DNA from: Alteraurantiacibacter aquimixticola
Lineage (GTDB): Bacteria; Pseudomonadota; Alphaproteobacteria; Sphingomonadales; Sphingomonadaceae
Assembly: GCF_004965515.1 (NCBI RefSeq)
Contig: NZ_SSHH01000001.1
Location: 1,119,280-1,183,279 of the forward strand
Direction of reading: 5' to 3'
Length of the DNA: 64,000 bases
Made by a program: the position numbers and the translations under genes. This document shows, piece after piece, positions 27,188 to 37,880 of the stretch (the first letter of the stretch is position 1; every line of letters starts with the position of its first letter). The notes beneath the pieces were generated by a model. It was not told where the DNA came from. It did not search any database and saw only the letters and a program-made list of their open reading frames with translations.

Positions 27188-27568
27188 TCAGAGTCTTGCT
27201 ATTGTTTCGTCAACGGACTTCTTCCAGTCCTCGAATTCGTCGGTTTCTTCCCAGAGCTCGCTGAGCTCACTGTCATCTCGCACACGTTTAACTGCCTTGA
27301 TCGCAATCTCGCGGCGCGCATTTCCCTGATCGGGCTGATCTGATGCCCAACCTCCAACGTTCGCTTTGAGGCGGGGCGAGGCATTCCCAATGGCAGCGGC
27401 CACGACTTCCGCCGCTGCGAGCGCGTTGCTCGCTTCGGGAGCCTCTACATAGTCTTCGTCGAGCGCGAAAGCATCGTCTACCGCAGACCAGTCGGGCGCG
27501 TCGGCGAAACCGGCCAGCCAATCGGCGGCATCGTCGTTTTCGTCAAAGAGAAGACCCCAAGCGCCCAC
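27188..27568 (-). CDS. DUF4259 protein inserted between atpG and atpD
   Basis: A 126-residue acidic protein beginning MGAWGLLFDENDDAADWLAG, the hallmark start of DUF4259 (MGxWGxxxFENDDAxDW). It is rich in D/E/A, with a helical body and C-terminal WEETDEFEDWKKSVDETIARL. The GTG start at 27568 follows the atpG stop with no gap, and atpD begins 18 bases after its stop. By eye it is less GC-rich than the flanking atp genes. No catalytic motif is seen and the family function is unknown. It must share the atp transcript, so its product could be made in step with F1, whether or not it acts on it. Confidence 0.85.
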   Translation of the reverse strand: MGAWGLLFDENDDAADWLAGFADAPDWSAVDDAFALDEDYVEAPEASNALAAAEVVAAAIGNASPRLKANVGGWASDQPDQGNARREIAIKAVKRVRDDSELSELWEETDEFEDWKKSVDETIARL

Positions 27569-28438
27569 TTACAACGCCTCCGCACCCGCAATAATTTCAA
27601 TCAGTTCGGTGGTGATCGCAGCCTGGCGGGTGCGATTGTAAACGATGGTCAGCTTCTCGATCAGCTCGCCGGCATTGCGCGTGGCATTGTCCATGGCGGT
27701 CATCGATGCGCCCTGTTCGGAAGCTTCGCGTTCCAGAAGCGCGCCGAACAGCTGCGTCTTCACGTAACGCGGCAGCAGCTCTTCCAGGATCGCTTCCTCG
27801 TCCGGCTCATACTCCACCACCGCTTCCGAAGCTTCGGCGGTGTTGGGGGAGGGGACGGGGATCAGCTGCTGGGTGACCGGGTCCTGCGCCAGTGCGGACT
27901 TGAACACCGGATAGACCAGGTGGGCGACGTCGAACTGGCCGGCTTCGTACAGCTCGACCAACTCTTCGGCGATCTGCGTCGCTTCGTCGAAGCCGATATG
28001 GCGCACGGCGCTGGTGTCGAAGCCCTGCTTGCCGGCATCGGGATAGTCGCGCTTGATCGGCGCGCGGCCCTTCTTGCCGACGAGGTAGAAGGACACGTCC
28101 TTGCCGGCGGCGGTCAGTTCGCGCGCCTGCTTCTTCGCTTCCTTCACGATATTCGCGTTGAGACCGCCGCACAGGCCCTTGTCGGTGTTCACGACCACCA
28201 GCAGGTGGCGCTTGTCCGATCCGGTGCCGCGCAGCAGCTTGGGCGCGCTGTCGCCGCTCACCTTGGTGGCGAGCGAGCCCATCACCGATGCCAGACGCTC
28301 CGCATAGGGGCGGGCGGCTTCGGCAGCAGCCTGCGCCTTGCGCAGCTTGGCCGCGGCGACCATCTGCTTGGCCTTGGTGATCTTCTGGGTCGACTTGACC
28401 GAGTTGATCCGACCCTTGAGTTCCTTGAGGTTAGCCAT
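27569..28438 (-). CDS. atpG: ATP synthase F1 gamma subunit
   Basis: The 289-residue rotor subunit begins [29 protein letters not shown], with [19 protein letters not shown] and the C-terminal [18 protein letters not shown], then [23 protein letters not shown]. Length and motifs are standard. Starts 31 bases after atpA. Confidence 0.97.
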   Translation of the reverse strand: MANLKELKGRINSVKSTQKITKAKQMVAAAKLRKAQAAAEAARPYAERLASVMGSLATKVSGDSAPKLLRGTGSDKRHLLVVVNTDKGLCGGLNANIVKEAKKQARELTAAGKDVSFYLVGKKGRAPIKRDYPDAGKQGFDTSAVRHIGFDEATQIAEELVELYEAGQFDVAHLVYPVFKSALAQDPVTQQLIPVPSPNTAEASEAVVEYEPDEEAILEELLPRYVKTQLFGALLEREASEQGASMTAMDNATRNAGELIEKLTIVYNRTRQAAITTELIEIIAGAEAL

Positions 28439-28469
28439 TTCGGCTCCCTATTCTCGTGTTCTCTCAGGC

Positions 28470-30041
<1,572 letters not shown>

Positions 30042-30599
30042 TTAGGCGCTCTTCATGGCCTGGGACAGCGAGTTGAGACGGGTCCGGATCGAATTGTCGA
30101 TGCGCTTCGAACCGATGGTGACGACCAGGCCGCCGAGAAGGGCGGGGTCGACGCGGGATTTCAGCTTGATCGTGCGGCCTTCGCGGGCGCGCAGCTTGCC
30201 TTCCAGTTCGGTCAGCTGCGTGTCGGTCAGCGGATGGGCGCTGGCGACTTCCGCATTCACCTCGCCACGCTGGGCGGCGGCGATGGAAGAGAAGGCGCGG
30301 ATCATCGCGGGCAGGTCTGCCACGCGGCGGTTTTCTGCAAGGACGCCAAGGAAGTTGCCGGTCAGGTCCGACAGGCCGAGATGGTCGGACAGGCCGCCCA
30401 TCACCTTGCCCAGCTGGCTGCGGCTCACTTCAGGATTCTGGATCAGCGCGCGAAGTTCGGCTGATTCGCCGAGCGCCGAATCAAGCTTCTCTAGGTCGGA
30501 TTCGACCGCAGTGACGGTGCCCGCCTCGCTTGCGAGGTCGAACAATGCAGTGGCGTAACGCCCTGCCAGGCTGGCCTTGATACCGGCGGAAAGCTCCAC
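30042..30599 (-). CDS. atpH: ATP synthase F1 delta subunit
   Basis: The 185-residue stalk subunit that links F1 to the Fo b-subunits: [19 protein letters not shown] at the N-terminus, [21 protein letters not shown] in the middle and [35 protein letters not shown] at the end. GTG start at 30599. It is the first gene of atpHAG-DUF4259-DC. As usual in alphaproteobacteria, Fo genes are elsewhere. The 140-bp upstream region must hold the operon promoter, but I could not assign one with confidence. Confidence 0.95.
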   Translation of the reverse strand: MELSAGIKASLAGRYATALFDLASEAGTVTAVESDLEKLDSALGESAELRALIQNPEVSRSQLGKVMGGLSDHLGLSDLTGNFLGVLAENRRVADLPAMIRAFSSIAAAQRGEVNAEVASAHPLTDTQLTELEGKLRAREGRTIKLKSRVDPALLGGLVVTIGSKRIDNSIRTRLNSLSQAMKSA

Positions 30600-30739
30600 G
30601 CGTATGGTCCCTTGCGAGGTTACCGAAAACAGTAGGTTTCACTTGCCGCTAAATGGACTCAAACGGGTGGGTCCGGGCAAGGTTGGCGCGCGCCTAGCAT
30701 CGGGGTGGCGGGGATGCAAGCCGTGCGGGCGGGAAAGCC

Positions 30740-32326
30740 TCAGGGATCGAGCTCGATCGGCCCTTCCAAGGTCACGCCGCAGTCATAGACCAGCCGTTCG
30801 TTAGGCGCATCGGGCAGCAGGGCGATGATCTCGCCTTGAGCGGTGCCAAGCTGCCGTGCAGCCTCCTGCCCGTCGCCGCATTGCGGAGCCTCGAAGCTGG
30901 CGCGCGCCGAACGGGCGGAGGTCATGGTCTCGCGGTCGAGCAAATAGCGGTCGATCACATATTCGCCCGTTTCCGGGTCGAAGCGGTTGATCGATACGGC
31001 TTCTTCATTGGCGGGGACGAAGGCGCGCGACCAGCCGCGTGCATCGAGGCCATATTGCGTGCGCTCATTGACGCAGCCGTCCTCTTCCCATTCGAGCGGG
31101 ACGCTTTCCACCGGCGCGCCGAGCACGCGGCTGCGCGACAGGTCGAGCGTGCAGGCGAGCGTGCCATTGGTGCTTGCTTGCGCGATCACGCCGCTGCTTT
31201 CGTCGGACATCTCCGCCCGCAATTGGTCCTCCAGCCGCTCCTCGACTTCGGCAAAGGCGGGGCGGGAGAGCCAGGCGACTAGTGCACCGGTAATCGCCAG
31301 CAGGGCAACCGAGCCGCCGATCGCGCGCTGGCGGAAGTCCGCGCGGCGATGCGAATCATAGGCGAAGGCTGCGCCGCCCAGCGCCACCATGGCGAGCAGA
31401 AGGGCGAGGGCCTGCCCGTTGGAGCGTTCGTCCAGCACAGCGAATTCGATATTGCGTCGCAGGTCCGCGCGGCGCTGGGCGCGTTCTTCTTCCGCTGCCT
31501 CGGCTTGCATCTGCGCGACCATCTGCCTCTGCGCCTCGCGCGCGCGTTCTTCTGCATCGAGATCGGCAAGGCTGCGGCAGGGCAGCGAATTGATGCGCGG
31601 GGTGATGTCATTGGCGCGCAGGAAAGGCAGCAGCTCGCGCACGGTGACGGCGAAGAAGAACTCTGCCTCGGTCCCCTCGCTCTCCGCGCCGAAGGAATTG
31701 ACGCCGATCACGCGCCCGCAATCGTCCACCAGCGGGCCGCCGCTATTGCCGCGAGCAATGGGTGCGGTGTGCAGCACGGTGTCGAATTCGCGGCTGGGGC
31801 GGCGGCCAGAAAGGAAGCCCTGGCTGGTGACCGGCGGCTGCGCGCGAAAGATGTCGCGCTCACCCAGACCCTGCGCCTGGTCGACATTCATCGGGAAGCC
31901 GATCGCGGTGACGCTGCCGGCGCTGCCCGGCGGATTGCCGGCAATGGTGAGCGGGGGCAGCCGCATCGGGCTGGTCGTGGTGACCAGCGCCAGATCGTTG
32001 CGCGGGCTGACGGAGATCACGCGGCCATAGACCGATTCCCCGCCATCCGACGGTACGATGCCTATAGACAGGCGCGGATCGTCGACCGCCGGGCCGACCA
32101 CATGGGCATTGGTGATGATCGTCTCGCCATTCACGGCGAAGCCCGAACCGTGGCTGATCGGGAATACCTCCTCCCCATCGCGGCCCATCACCACCACGCG
32201 CACGACCCCGCGCGCGGCGGCATCTATATCTGCCGGATCCGCATGGGCGGGAGCAGCCGTCAGAAGGCTGGCGAGGGCAAGGGCGGCCAGCGCCAGCAGG
32301 CGCGCGGCAAGGGAGGTGCGATTCAT
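30740..32326 (-). CDS. Secreted/membrane trypsin-like serine protease
   Basis: A 528-residue protein with a signal peptide (LLALAALALASLLTAAPAHA|D) and a chymotrypsin-fold domain: ITNAHVV (H75), RNDLALV (D111) and ARGNSGGPLV (S195), the HtrA-like triad. After the protease domain comes a charged helical stretch (LDAEERAREAQRQMVAQMQAE, about 255-300), two membrane helices (ALALLLAMVALGGAAFAY and AIGGSVALLAITGALVAWL) and a C-terminal domain with four cysteines. No PDZ domain is seen. The start at 32326 gives a proper signal peptide. It probably acts in the periplasm; the membrane anchoring behind the protease is unusual for HtrA. Confidence 0.85.
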   Translation of the reverse strand: MNRTSLAARLLALAALALASLLTAAPAHADPADIDAAARGVVRVVVMGRDGEEVFPISHGSGFAVNGETIITNAHVVGPAVDDPRLSIGIVPSDGGESVYGRVISVSPRNDLALVTTTSPMRLPPLTIAGNPPGSAGSVTAIGFPMNVDQAQGLGERDIFRAQPPVTSQGFLSGRRPSREFDTVLHTAPIARGNSGGPLVDDCGRVIGVNSFGAESEGTEAEFFFAVTVRELLPFLRANDITPRINSLPCRSLADLDAEERAREAQRQMVAQMQAEAAEEERAQRRADLRRNIEFAVLDERSNGQALALLLAMVALGGAAFAYDSHRRADFRQRAIGGSVALLAITGALVAWLSRPAFAEVEERLEDQLRAEMSDESSGVIAQASTNGTLACTLDLSRSRVLGAPVESVPLEWEEDGCVNERTQYGLDARGWSRAFVPANEEAVSINRFDPETGEYVIDRYLLDRETMTSARSARASFEAPQCGDGQEAARQLGTAQGEIIALLPDAPNERLVYDCGVTLEGPIELDP

Positions 32327-32395
32327 GCGCCCCTCATCACAGCAGCCGCGTGCAAGCGCAAGATTCGAGAAGCATTCCATGACGCGCGCCCTATC

Positions 32396-33226
32396 ATGTC
32401 CAACATGACGATTCCCCGAACGACAAAAGATGCCGAAGACATGGTGAAGCAGGTGGCCCGGCTGCTCGACGAGGATGGCAAGGCTCCCTCGCTGGCAGAG
32501 CTTGCCGATGCGGTCGATTATTCGCCCGGCCATCTCCAGCGCGTGTTCAAGCAGGTGACGGGCCTTTCGCCCGCCGCCTTTGCCCGCGCGATCAGGGAGG
32601 AGCGGGCCGTTGCCGCTTTGGAGAACGGCGCGCGCGTGACCGATGCCATATATGATGCCGGGTTCGACAGCCCCGCGCGCTTCTATGCCGCGATGCAGAG
32701 GCGGCTGGGCATGGCGCCGTCAGCCTGGCGCAGGGGCGGTGCAGGCGTGCGCATCGGATGGACGGTGGCGGAAAGCTCGCTTGGTCCGGTGCTCGTTGCT
32801 GCGACCCAGAGCGGGATTTGCCGCGTGGCCTTCGGCGAAGGCGAGGATGACCTGCATACCCGCTTCCCCAACGCGGACCTGGTCGAGAATGCCGTCCCGG
32901 ACGACCTGGCGAAGAAAGTCGTCGCGGTGATCGAGCGCCCCTCGCACCGGGCGGATGTCCCGCTCGATGTTGGCGGCACGCCGTTCCAGCGGCGCGTGTG
33001 GGAGCAGTTGAACGCGATTCCCGCAGGTGAAACACGCAGCTATGCCGATATCGCCGAGGCCATCGGCAACCCGAAAGCCAGCCGCGCGGTGGGCGGGGCC
33101 AATGGCGCCAACCCGGTCGCGGTGATCGTGCCCTGCCACCGCGTGGTGGCGGCCGATGGCACGCTCGGCGGCTATGCCTATGGCACCAAGATCAAGGCGG
33201 AACTGCTGCGGCGGGAGCGGGCTTAG
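32396..33226 (+). CDS. AraC-type regulator fused to O6-methylguanine-DNA methyltransferase (Ada-like)
   Basis: A 276-residue protein. Residues about 15-112 form an AraC HTH domain (LAELADAVDYSPGHLQRVFKQ, RVTDAIYDAGFDSPARFYAAM). Residues about 120-276 are a DNA repair methyltransferase with active-site PCHRVV (C247) and GYAYGTKIKAELL. The N-terminal zinc/Cys domain of E. coli Ada, which senses methylphosphotriesters, is absent, so the usual activation switch is missing. An ATG at 32405 is an alternative start. It repairs O6-alkylguanine irreversibly; any gene it regulates is unknown. The stop overlaps the convergent gene. Confidence 0.92.
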   Translation: MSNMTIPRTTKDAEDMVKQVARLLDEDGKAPSLAELADAVDYSPGHLQRVFKQVTGLSPAAFARAIREERAVAALENGARVTDAIYDAGFDSPARFYAAMQRRLGMAPSAWRRGGAGVRIGWTVAESSLGPVLVAATQSGICRVAFGEGEDDLHTRFPNADLVENAVPDDLAKKVVAVIERPSHRADVPLDVGGTPFQRRVWEQLNAIPAGETRSYADIAEAIGNPKASRAVGGANGANPVAVIVPCHRVVAADGTLGGYAYGTKIKAELLRRERA

Positions 33227-34782
33227 TCCTCCTCTTCCTCCGGCTCCAGCACCTTGTTGATCAGTTCGAGTGCCCGTGTGCGGTCCTGTGCCTCTAGCGC
33301 GGTGAACAGGCGGTTGGGCGTGAAGTCGTCTTCGTCCACATTGTCGAAGCTGTGGCCCGAGAACAGGGCCGGGAGCATCACCACGGTCGCTTCCTGGAAG
33401 CGGCTTTCATTCACCAGCTGGCGGCCCAGCAGCAGGCGATAACGTGTGTCGCTGCCAGCCGTGTCATAGGCCTGTTCGAGTGCGATGATCGCGTGTTCGG
33501 GAATGTCCTGCCCGCCACTCTCTTCATAATAGCTTTCGTAATAGTCGATCAGCGGGCGCGGATCGTCGAGGTCGATCGTCCGGGCAGAGGCGATGTGATC
33601 GCGCGCGACTTCATATTGGGCCGGATCATCCTCCGCCATCTTCAGGGCGATGCGGCCGCGATAGAGCCAGGCATGCTGGTTTTCGGGATCAAGCTCGACT
33701 GCCCTTGCTGCCGCTTCCTGCGCGGCCTGGAGCTTGCCCGCATCGTGCTCCGCCTCGGCCAGCAGCATATAGGCGTGGGCGCTGTCGGGATATTCCGCAA
33801 CCACTGCGCGCAGCTTCGCCGCGACTCCCGCCGCTTCATCCTCGGACACGCCGATCCACAGCTCCATCTCCTCTTGGATGGCGGCATCTTCCGCCCCTTC
33901 GATCGGACGGATCGACACTTCGGGTTCGGCAAGGAGGTTGGGTCGCACATTGTAGCCGGGGAAATCATCCCGGCGGTAACGCAGGATTTCGCGCTGCAGC
34001 TCATTGAGGTCGCCGAAGATGCGCTCGGCGGCAGTCAGGCTGTCCTCGCCATTGCCCAGCGCGAAGAGGAATTCGCGCAGCTTCGCCTCGCGCTCGACAT
34101 CGAAACTGAGATAGTGGGTCAGCAGCCAGCCGGTGCCGTAGTGCTGGATATAGTCGACGAAGTTCACCTCATGATCGTTGTCGAGCATTTCGTTGAGGCG
34201 CGACTGCGACATCTCCATGACCTGGTGATAGCGGTCCTGTGGCGGGTCGCCGATGTGGAAGCTGCCATCGTCATGGAAGCGCATGGTCGACATCATTTCG
34301 GCATAGCCTTCCGAATACCACCGTGGGTAAGTGGCCGGCACGTTCTGCATCATGAAATAGTGCGTATATTCGTGGAACAGCGTCTCGTTCGGATCGCTTG
34401 TCCGGTCGCGGCGCGCGCGCGAATTGTTGCTGCGTGACTGACGCACAGGCGCAAAGCCCACGCTGTGCCCGGCACGGGGAATGAAGAAGCCGAGGACTCC
34501 GCCGCCACCCGCTCCGGCAAGGCGCGAGATGGTCCGCGGATCGCGCAGGCGATAGATGATCGGCTTGTTGGCATGGCTTTCCTCGACATGATCTTCGGGC
34601 AGCCCCTGAAGGAAACGCATGCCGCGATCGAAGCGTTCGACCTTGGCGGCGAATTCCAGCGTGTCATCCTTGCTGGAGCGCGATTTGATGATGAAATGGG
34701 CGGTTTCGGCATACCACCAGTCCTGTGCTTGCGCGGGCAGGGCCAGCATCAAAGCGGCCACGGCCGCCACAAGAAATCGCAT
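33223..34782 (-). CDS. Secreted gluzincin-type metallopeptidase-like protein with TPR region
   Basis: A 519-residue protein with signal peptide MRFLVAAVAALMLALPAQAQ. A zinc-protease motif LFHEYTHYF (H137-E138-x2-H141) is followed 17 residues later by E158 in WYSEGYAEMM, the gluzincin spacing. The C-terminal half holds TPR-like helices (AHAYMLLAEAEHDAGKLQAAQEAAARAVELDPENQHAWLYRGRIAL split over several repeats) and an acidic tail EPEEEED. Resembles DUF1570-type basal proteases. Periplasmic target unknown. Its stop shares bases with the ada-like gene. Confidence 0.75.
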   Translation of the reverse strand: MRFLVAAVAALMLALPAQAQDWWYAETAHFIIKSRSSKDDTLEFAAKVERFDRGMRFLQGLPEDHVEESHANKPIIYRLRDPRTISRLAGAGGGGVLGFFIPRAGHSVGFAPVRQSRSNNSRARRDRTSDPNETLFHEYTHYFMMQNVPATYPRWYSEGYAEMMSTMRFHDDGSFHIGDPPQDRYHQVMEMSQSRLNEMLDNDHEVNFVDYIQHYGTGWLLTHYLSFDVEREAKLREFLFALGNGEDSLTAAERIFGDLNELQREILRYRRDDFPGYNVRPNLLAEPEVSIRPIEGAEDAAIQEEMELWIGVSEDEAAGVAAKLRAVVAEYPDSAHAYMLLAEAEHDAGKLQAAQEAAARAVELDPENQHAWLYRGRIALKMAEDDPAQYEVARDHIASARTIDLDDPRPLIDYYESYYEESGGQDIPEHAIIALEQAYDTAGSDTRYRLLLGRQLVNESRFQEATVVMLPALFSGHSFDNVDEDDFTPNRLFTALEAQDRTRALELINKVLEPEEEED

Positions 34783-34837
34783 TATTCAGTCCCCATATCG
34801 ATTTGATTCGATGGGAGCATGATAGGGCAGGTCCCAC

Positions 34838-34871
34838 AAAACTGAACCGGCGATTTCGCCTGAAATCAGTT
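34838..34871 (-). terminator. Probable terminator after priA
   Basis: On the minus strand AACTGA...GGCGAAATCGCC...TCAGTT is a nested inverted repeat (34840-34871) followed by TTTTG, about 35 bases past the priA stop. Confidence 0.6.
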
Positions 34872-34906
34872 CTTCCTTTCCCAACCATTCTTGGCGGGGC
34901 TCAAGT

Positions 34907-37072
34907 TTACACGAAGCTATAGGGATCGATGTCCACGCCCACGCGTACGCCGGGCGGGTGGTTGAGGGCACCGAGCCATTGGCGGATCACGTCCTGCACA
35001 TTGGCGCTGCGGCGTGCGTTGATCAGCAGGCGATAACGATAGCGACCGCGTAGCAGCGCCATCGGCGCAGGGGCAGGGCCGAGGATCTGGACGTCGTCGA
35101 GCATCGGGCGGGTGGCACCGATGCGGTTCGCCGCCTCGCGCGCTTCGGCATCGTCCTCGCTCGACACGATGATCGCGGCCCAGCGGCCGAAGGGCGGGGC
35201 ACCGGCATGGCGGCGCGCCTCGGTCTCCGCCTCGTAGAAGGCATCGCGGTCCCCGGCGGCGAGCGCGGCGATCACGGCGGCTTCGGGGTGGCGCGTCTGG
35301 ATTAGCACTTCGCCAGGCTTGGAGCCGCGCCCGGCGCGCCCCGCGACCTGCGCCACCTGTTGGTATGTTCGTTCCGCCGCGCGCAGGTCCCCGCCTTCAA
35401 GGCCGAGATCGGCATCGACCACGCCTACCAGCGTCAGCTCAGGGAAGTGGAAGCCCTTGGTGACGAGCTGCGTGCCCACGATCACGTCGATCGCGCCGCC
35501 TTCGGCCTGGGCGATGAATTCGGCAGCTTTCTCGGGCGAGTTGAGTGTATCCGAGGTGACCACCGCCACGCGCGCATCGGGGAGGATTTCCGCTACCTCG
35601 TCGGCAATGCGTTCCACGCCGGGGCCGCAGGCGACAAGGCAATCGCTTTCGCCGCATTCGGGGCAGGTGTCGGGCGGCGAAGTCTCCAGCCCGCAATGGT
35701 GGCAGGCGAGCCGTTGCGACAGGCGGTGTTCGACCAGCCAGGCGCTGCAATGCGGGCATTTGAAGCGGTATCCGCAATGGCGGCACAGGGTCAGCGGGGC
35801 GTAGCCGCGACGGTTGAGGAAGAGCAGCGATTGCTCGCCGCGCTCCAGCCGGTCCTTCAACGCCTCCACCAGCGGCGGGGCGAGCCAGTGCTGGCTGGGA
35901 GGCTTTTCCTTGGTGAGGTCGACCGTCTCGATCGTCGGCAATTGCGCGCCGCCGAAGCGGCTGGGCAGCACCAGCTTCTCGTAAATCCCCTGGTCGGCCA
36001 TGGCGAGGCTTTCGAGCGCAGGCGTGGCGCTGGCGAGGATCACCGGGATCCTCTCGAAATGGGCGCGCATTACAGCCACATCGCGGGCATTGTAGCGCAC
36101 GCCGTCGTCCTGCTTGAAGCTCACTTCATGCGCTTCGTCCACCACGATCAGGCCGAGATTAGCGTAGGGCAGGAACAGGGCCGAGCGCGCGCCCACCACC
36201 ACCTGCGCCTCGCCACTCGATATCGCGCGCCAGGCGCGACGGCGCTCGGTGCTCTTCAATGAGCTGTGCCACAGGACAGGAGCTGTGCCGAAGCGGTCCT
36301 CGAAACGCTTGAGGAACGCCTCGGTCAACGCGATTTCGGGCAGCAGGACGAGGACCTGCCGATCCTCCTCAATCGCGGCGGCGATGGCTTCGAAATAGGT
36401 TTCGGTCTTGCCAGACCCGGTCACCCCGTCGAGCAGGAAGGGCGCAAAGTCATGCGCCTTTACGGCCGCGACAAAGCGATCCGCCGCCTCGCGCTGGTCA
36501 TCGCTTAGCCTGGGCTCGTCGAAATCCGCTCGGGCGCGGGGGTAGGGGCGGTCGCAATCGACCTCCACCGGCTCCAGCACGCCCTGGTTGACGAGGCCGC
36601 GCAGCACGCCTTCGGAGACGCCCGCAATGCCCGCCAGCTCGCGAATGGTCGCCTGCTCGCCTTCCAGAGCCTCCATCGCCGCCTGCCGCTGCGGCGTCAT
36701 GCGTTCGGGCATGCCGCCGGTCAGGCGGTATTCGGTCATGGTGGCCGGACCCTTCAGCGCGCCGCCGCTGGTTATGACCATTCGCGCCACCGCCGCCATG
36801 GAGGCGCAGTAATAGTCTGCCGTCCATTCGATCAGCCGCATCAGCTCCGGCTTCAGCGGGGGGACAGGTAGCAATCCTATAAGCGGACGCAGCTTGGCGT
36901 CGGGCACCGTTTCGCTGGGCATGCGTTCAGGATCCCAAACGATGCCAATGATTTGCCGCGGTCCGAGCGGGGCAACCACGACCGATCCGGCTTGCACTTC
37001 CATGCCATCGGGGACACGGTAGTCCAACGGGCCGAGAGCGGCGTTGAAGATGAGCAGGCGGGCGCGTTGCAT
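34907..37072 (-). CDS. priA: Primosomal protein N' (replication restart helicase)
   Basis: A 721-residue protein with an N-terminal DNA-binding domain (MQRARLLIFNAALGPLDYRV), Walker A LDGVTGSGKTETYFEA, Walker B/DEAH LIVVDEAHEVSFKQDD, and a zinc-binding insert with paired cysteines (LCRHCGYRFKCPHC, CHHCGLETSPPDTCPECGESDC). VGTQLVTKGFHFPELTLVGVVDAD and QVAGRAGRGSKPGEVLIQT are helicase motifs V and VI. PriA reloads the replisome at stalled forks. Length and motifs are standard. Confidence 0.97.
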   Translation of the reverse strand: MQRARLLIFNAALGPLDYRVPDGMEVQAGSVVVAPLGPRQIIGIVWDPERMPSETVPDAKLRPLIGLLPVPPLKPELMRLIEWTADYYCASMAAVARMVITSGGALKGPATMTEYRLTGGMPERMTPQRQAAMEALEGEQATIRELAGIAGVSEGVLRGLVNQGVLEPVEVDCDRPYPRARADFDEPRLSDDQREAADRFVAAVKAHDFAPFLLDGVTGSGKTETYFEAIAAAIEEDRQVLVLLPEIALTEAFLKRFEDRFGTAPVLWHSSLKSTERRRAWRAISSGEAQVVVGARSALFLPYANLGLIVVDEAHEVSFKQDDGVRYNARDVAVMRAHFERIPVILASATPALESLAMADQGIYEKLVLPSRFGGAQLPTIETVDLTKEKPPSQHWLAPPLVEALKDRLERGEQSLLFLNRRGYAPLTLCRHCGYRFKCPHCSAWLVEHRLSQRLACHHCGLETSPPDTCPECGESDCLVACGPGVERIADEVAEILPDARVAVVTSDTLNSPEKAAEFIAQAEGGAIDVIVGTQLVTKGFHFPELTLVGVVDADLGLEGGDLRAAERTYQQVAQVAGRAGRGSKPGEVLIQTRHPEAAVIAALAAGDRDAFYEAETEARRHAGAPPFGRWAAIIVSSEDDAEAREAANRIGATRPMLDDVQILGPAPAPMALLRGRYRYRLLINARRSANVQDVIRQWLGALNHPPGVRVGVDIDPYSFV

Positions 37073-37137
37073 GGGTCTGCCGAGTGATATGGGCGGGGCA
37101 GGGCCCCTCCCGCAAGCGGGTTAGAGGAGAAAATTGG

Positions 37138-37827
37138 ATGACAGTTCTGGATAAGCGCATGGGCCGTCGCACTCTGCTGGGCGGAATGGCCGGGGCGAGC
37201 GTGCTGGCGCTGCCGGGTTGTACCACCATGGGTGGTTTCAGCTTCGTCGATGCGATCCGCGAGCTGCTCTATCTCTCCTCGACACGCGCTTTCGCCCGCC
37301 TGACCTCCGAGGGCGGCTATTGGGATGAGGGCGTGGGCCAGCTCGGTCTTGACGGTTTCCTCGGCAATCGCGGCAATATCCTCGCCTCGATCCTCACCTC
37401 CGCCCTGTTCCGCGATCGGTTGGAAGATGCCTTTGCCGGTATCGCCGCCGATGCCTCCGACCGGGCGGCGCCCATGGTTGCCGATGCGGTGCGGGTGATC
37501 GGGATCGACAATGCGCTAGCGCTGGTGCGCGGCGGGCCCACCGCGGCAACCGAATTCCTGCGCGGGAACATGGGCAATGCACTAGTCGAGGCGATGGTGC
37601 CCGAGGTCGGTCAGGCCATGCGCGTGGCACGAGAGCCGTTGGTAGGCCAGCTGCTTGGCCAACTGACCGGCGTGGACGTGGCCAATGTCACCAACACCTT
37701 CTCCAACACGGTCAACAACGTGATCTGGCAGGAAATCGGGGTGGAGGAAGCCGCCATCCGCCGCGATCCGCGATCGACAAACAATCCGCTGCTGATCGGC
37801 GTCTTTGCAGGGTCCGATTTGCTCTGA
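37138..37827 (+). CDS. DUF4197 lipoprotein-like protein
   Basis: A 229-residue protein whose N-terminus MGRRTLLGGMAGASVLALPGC carries a twin arginine and a lipobox (LPGC, C28), so it is probably a Tat- or Sec-exported lipoprotein. The body is mostly helical, with ALTSALFRDRLEDAF-like repeats ending NPLLIGVFAGSDLL, as in the DUF4197 family. ATG 37138 is preceded by GAGGAGAAA. Function unknown. It lies divergent from priA. Confidence 0.75.
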   Translation: MTVLDKRMGRRTLLGGMAGASVLALPGCTTMGGFSFVDAIRELLYLSSTRAFARLTSEGGYWDEGVGQLGLDGFLGNRGNILASILTSALFRDRLEDAFAGIAADASDRAAPMVADAVRVIGIDNALALVRGGPTAATEFLRGNMGNALVEAMVPEVGQAMRVAREPLVGQLLGQLTGVDVANVTNTFSNTVNNVIWQEIGVEEAAIRRDPRSTNNPLLIGVFAGSDLL

Positions 37828-37880
37828 GGGCTGCAGGACGGGGTTTCGCCGGGTCCCCTGCGCACCTATAGCCGTGGGCG

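Noticed and set aside
30634-30662. TTGAGT-17-AAACCT as the atp operon promoter
   Set aside because: The -10 hexamer matches the consensus poorly; I could not justify the call.
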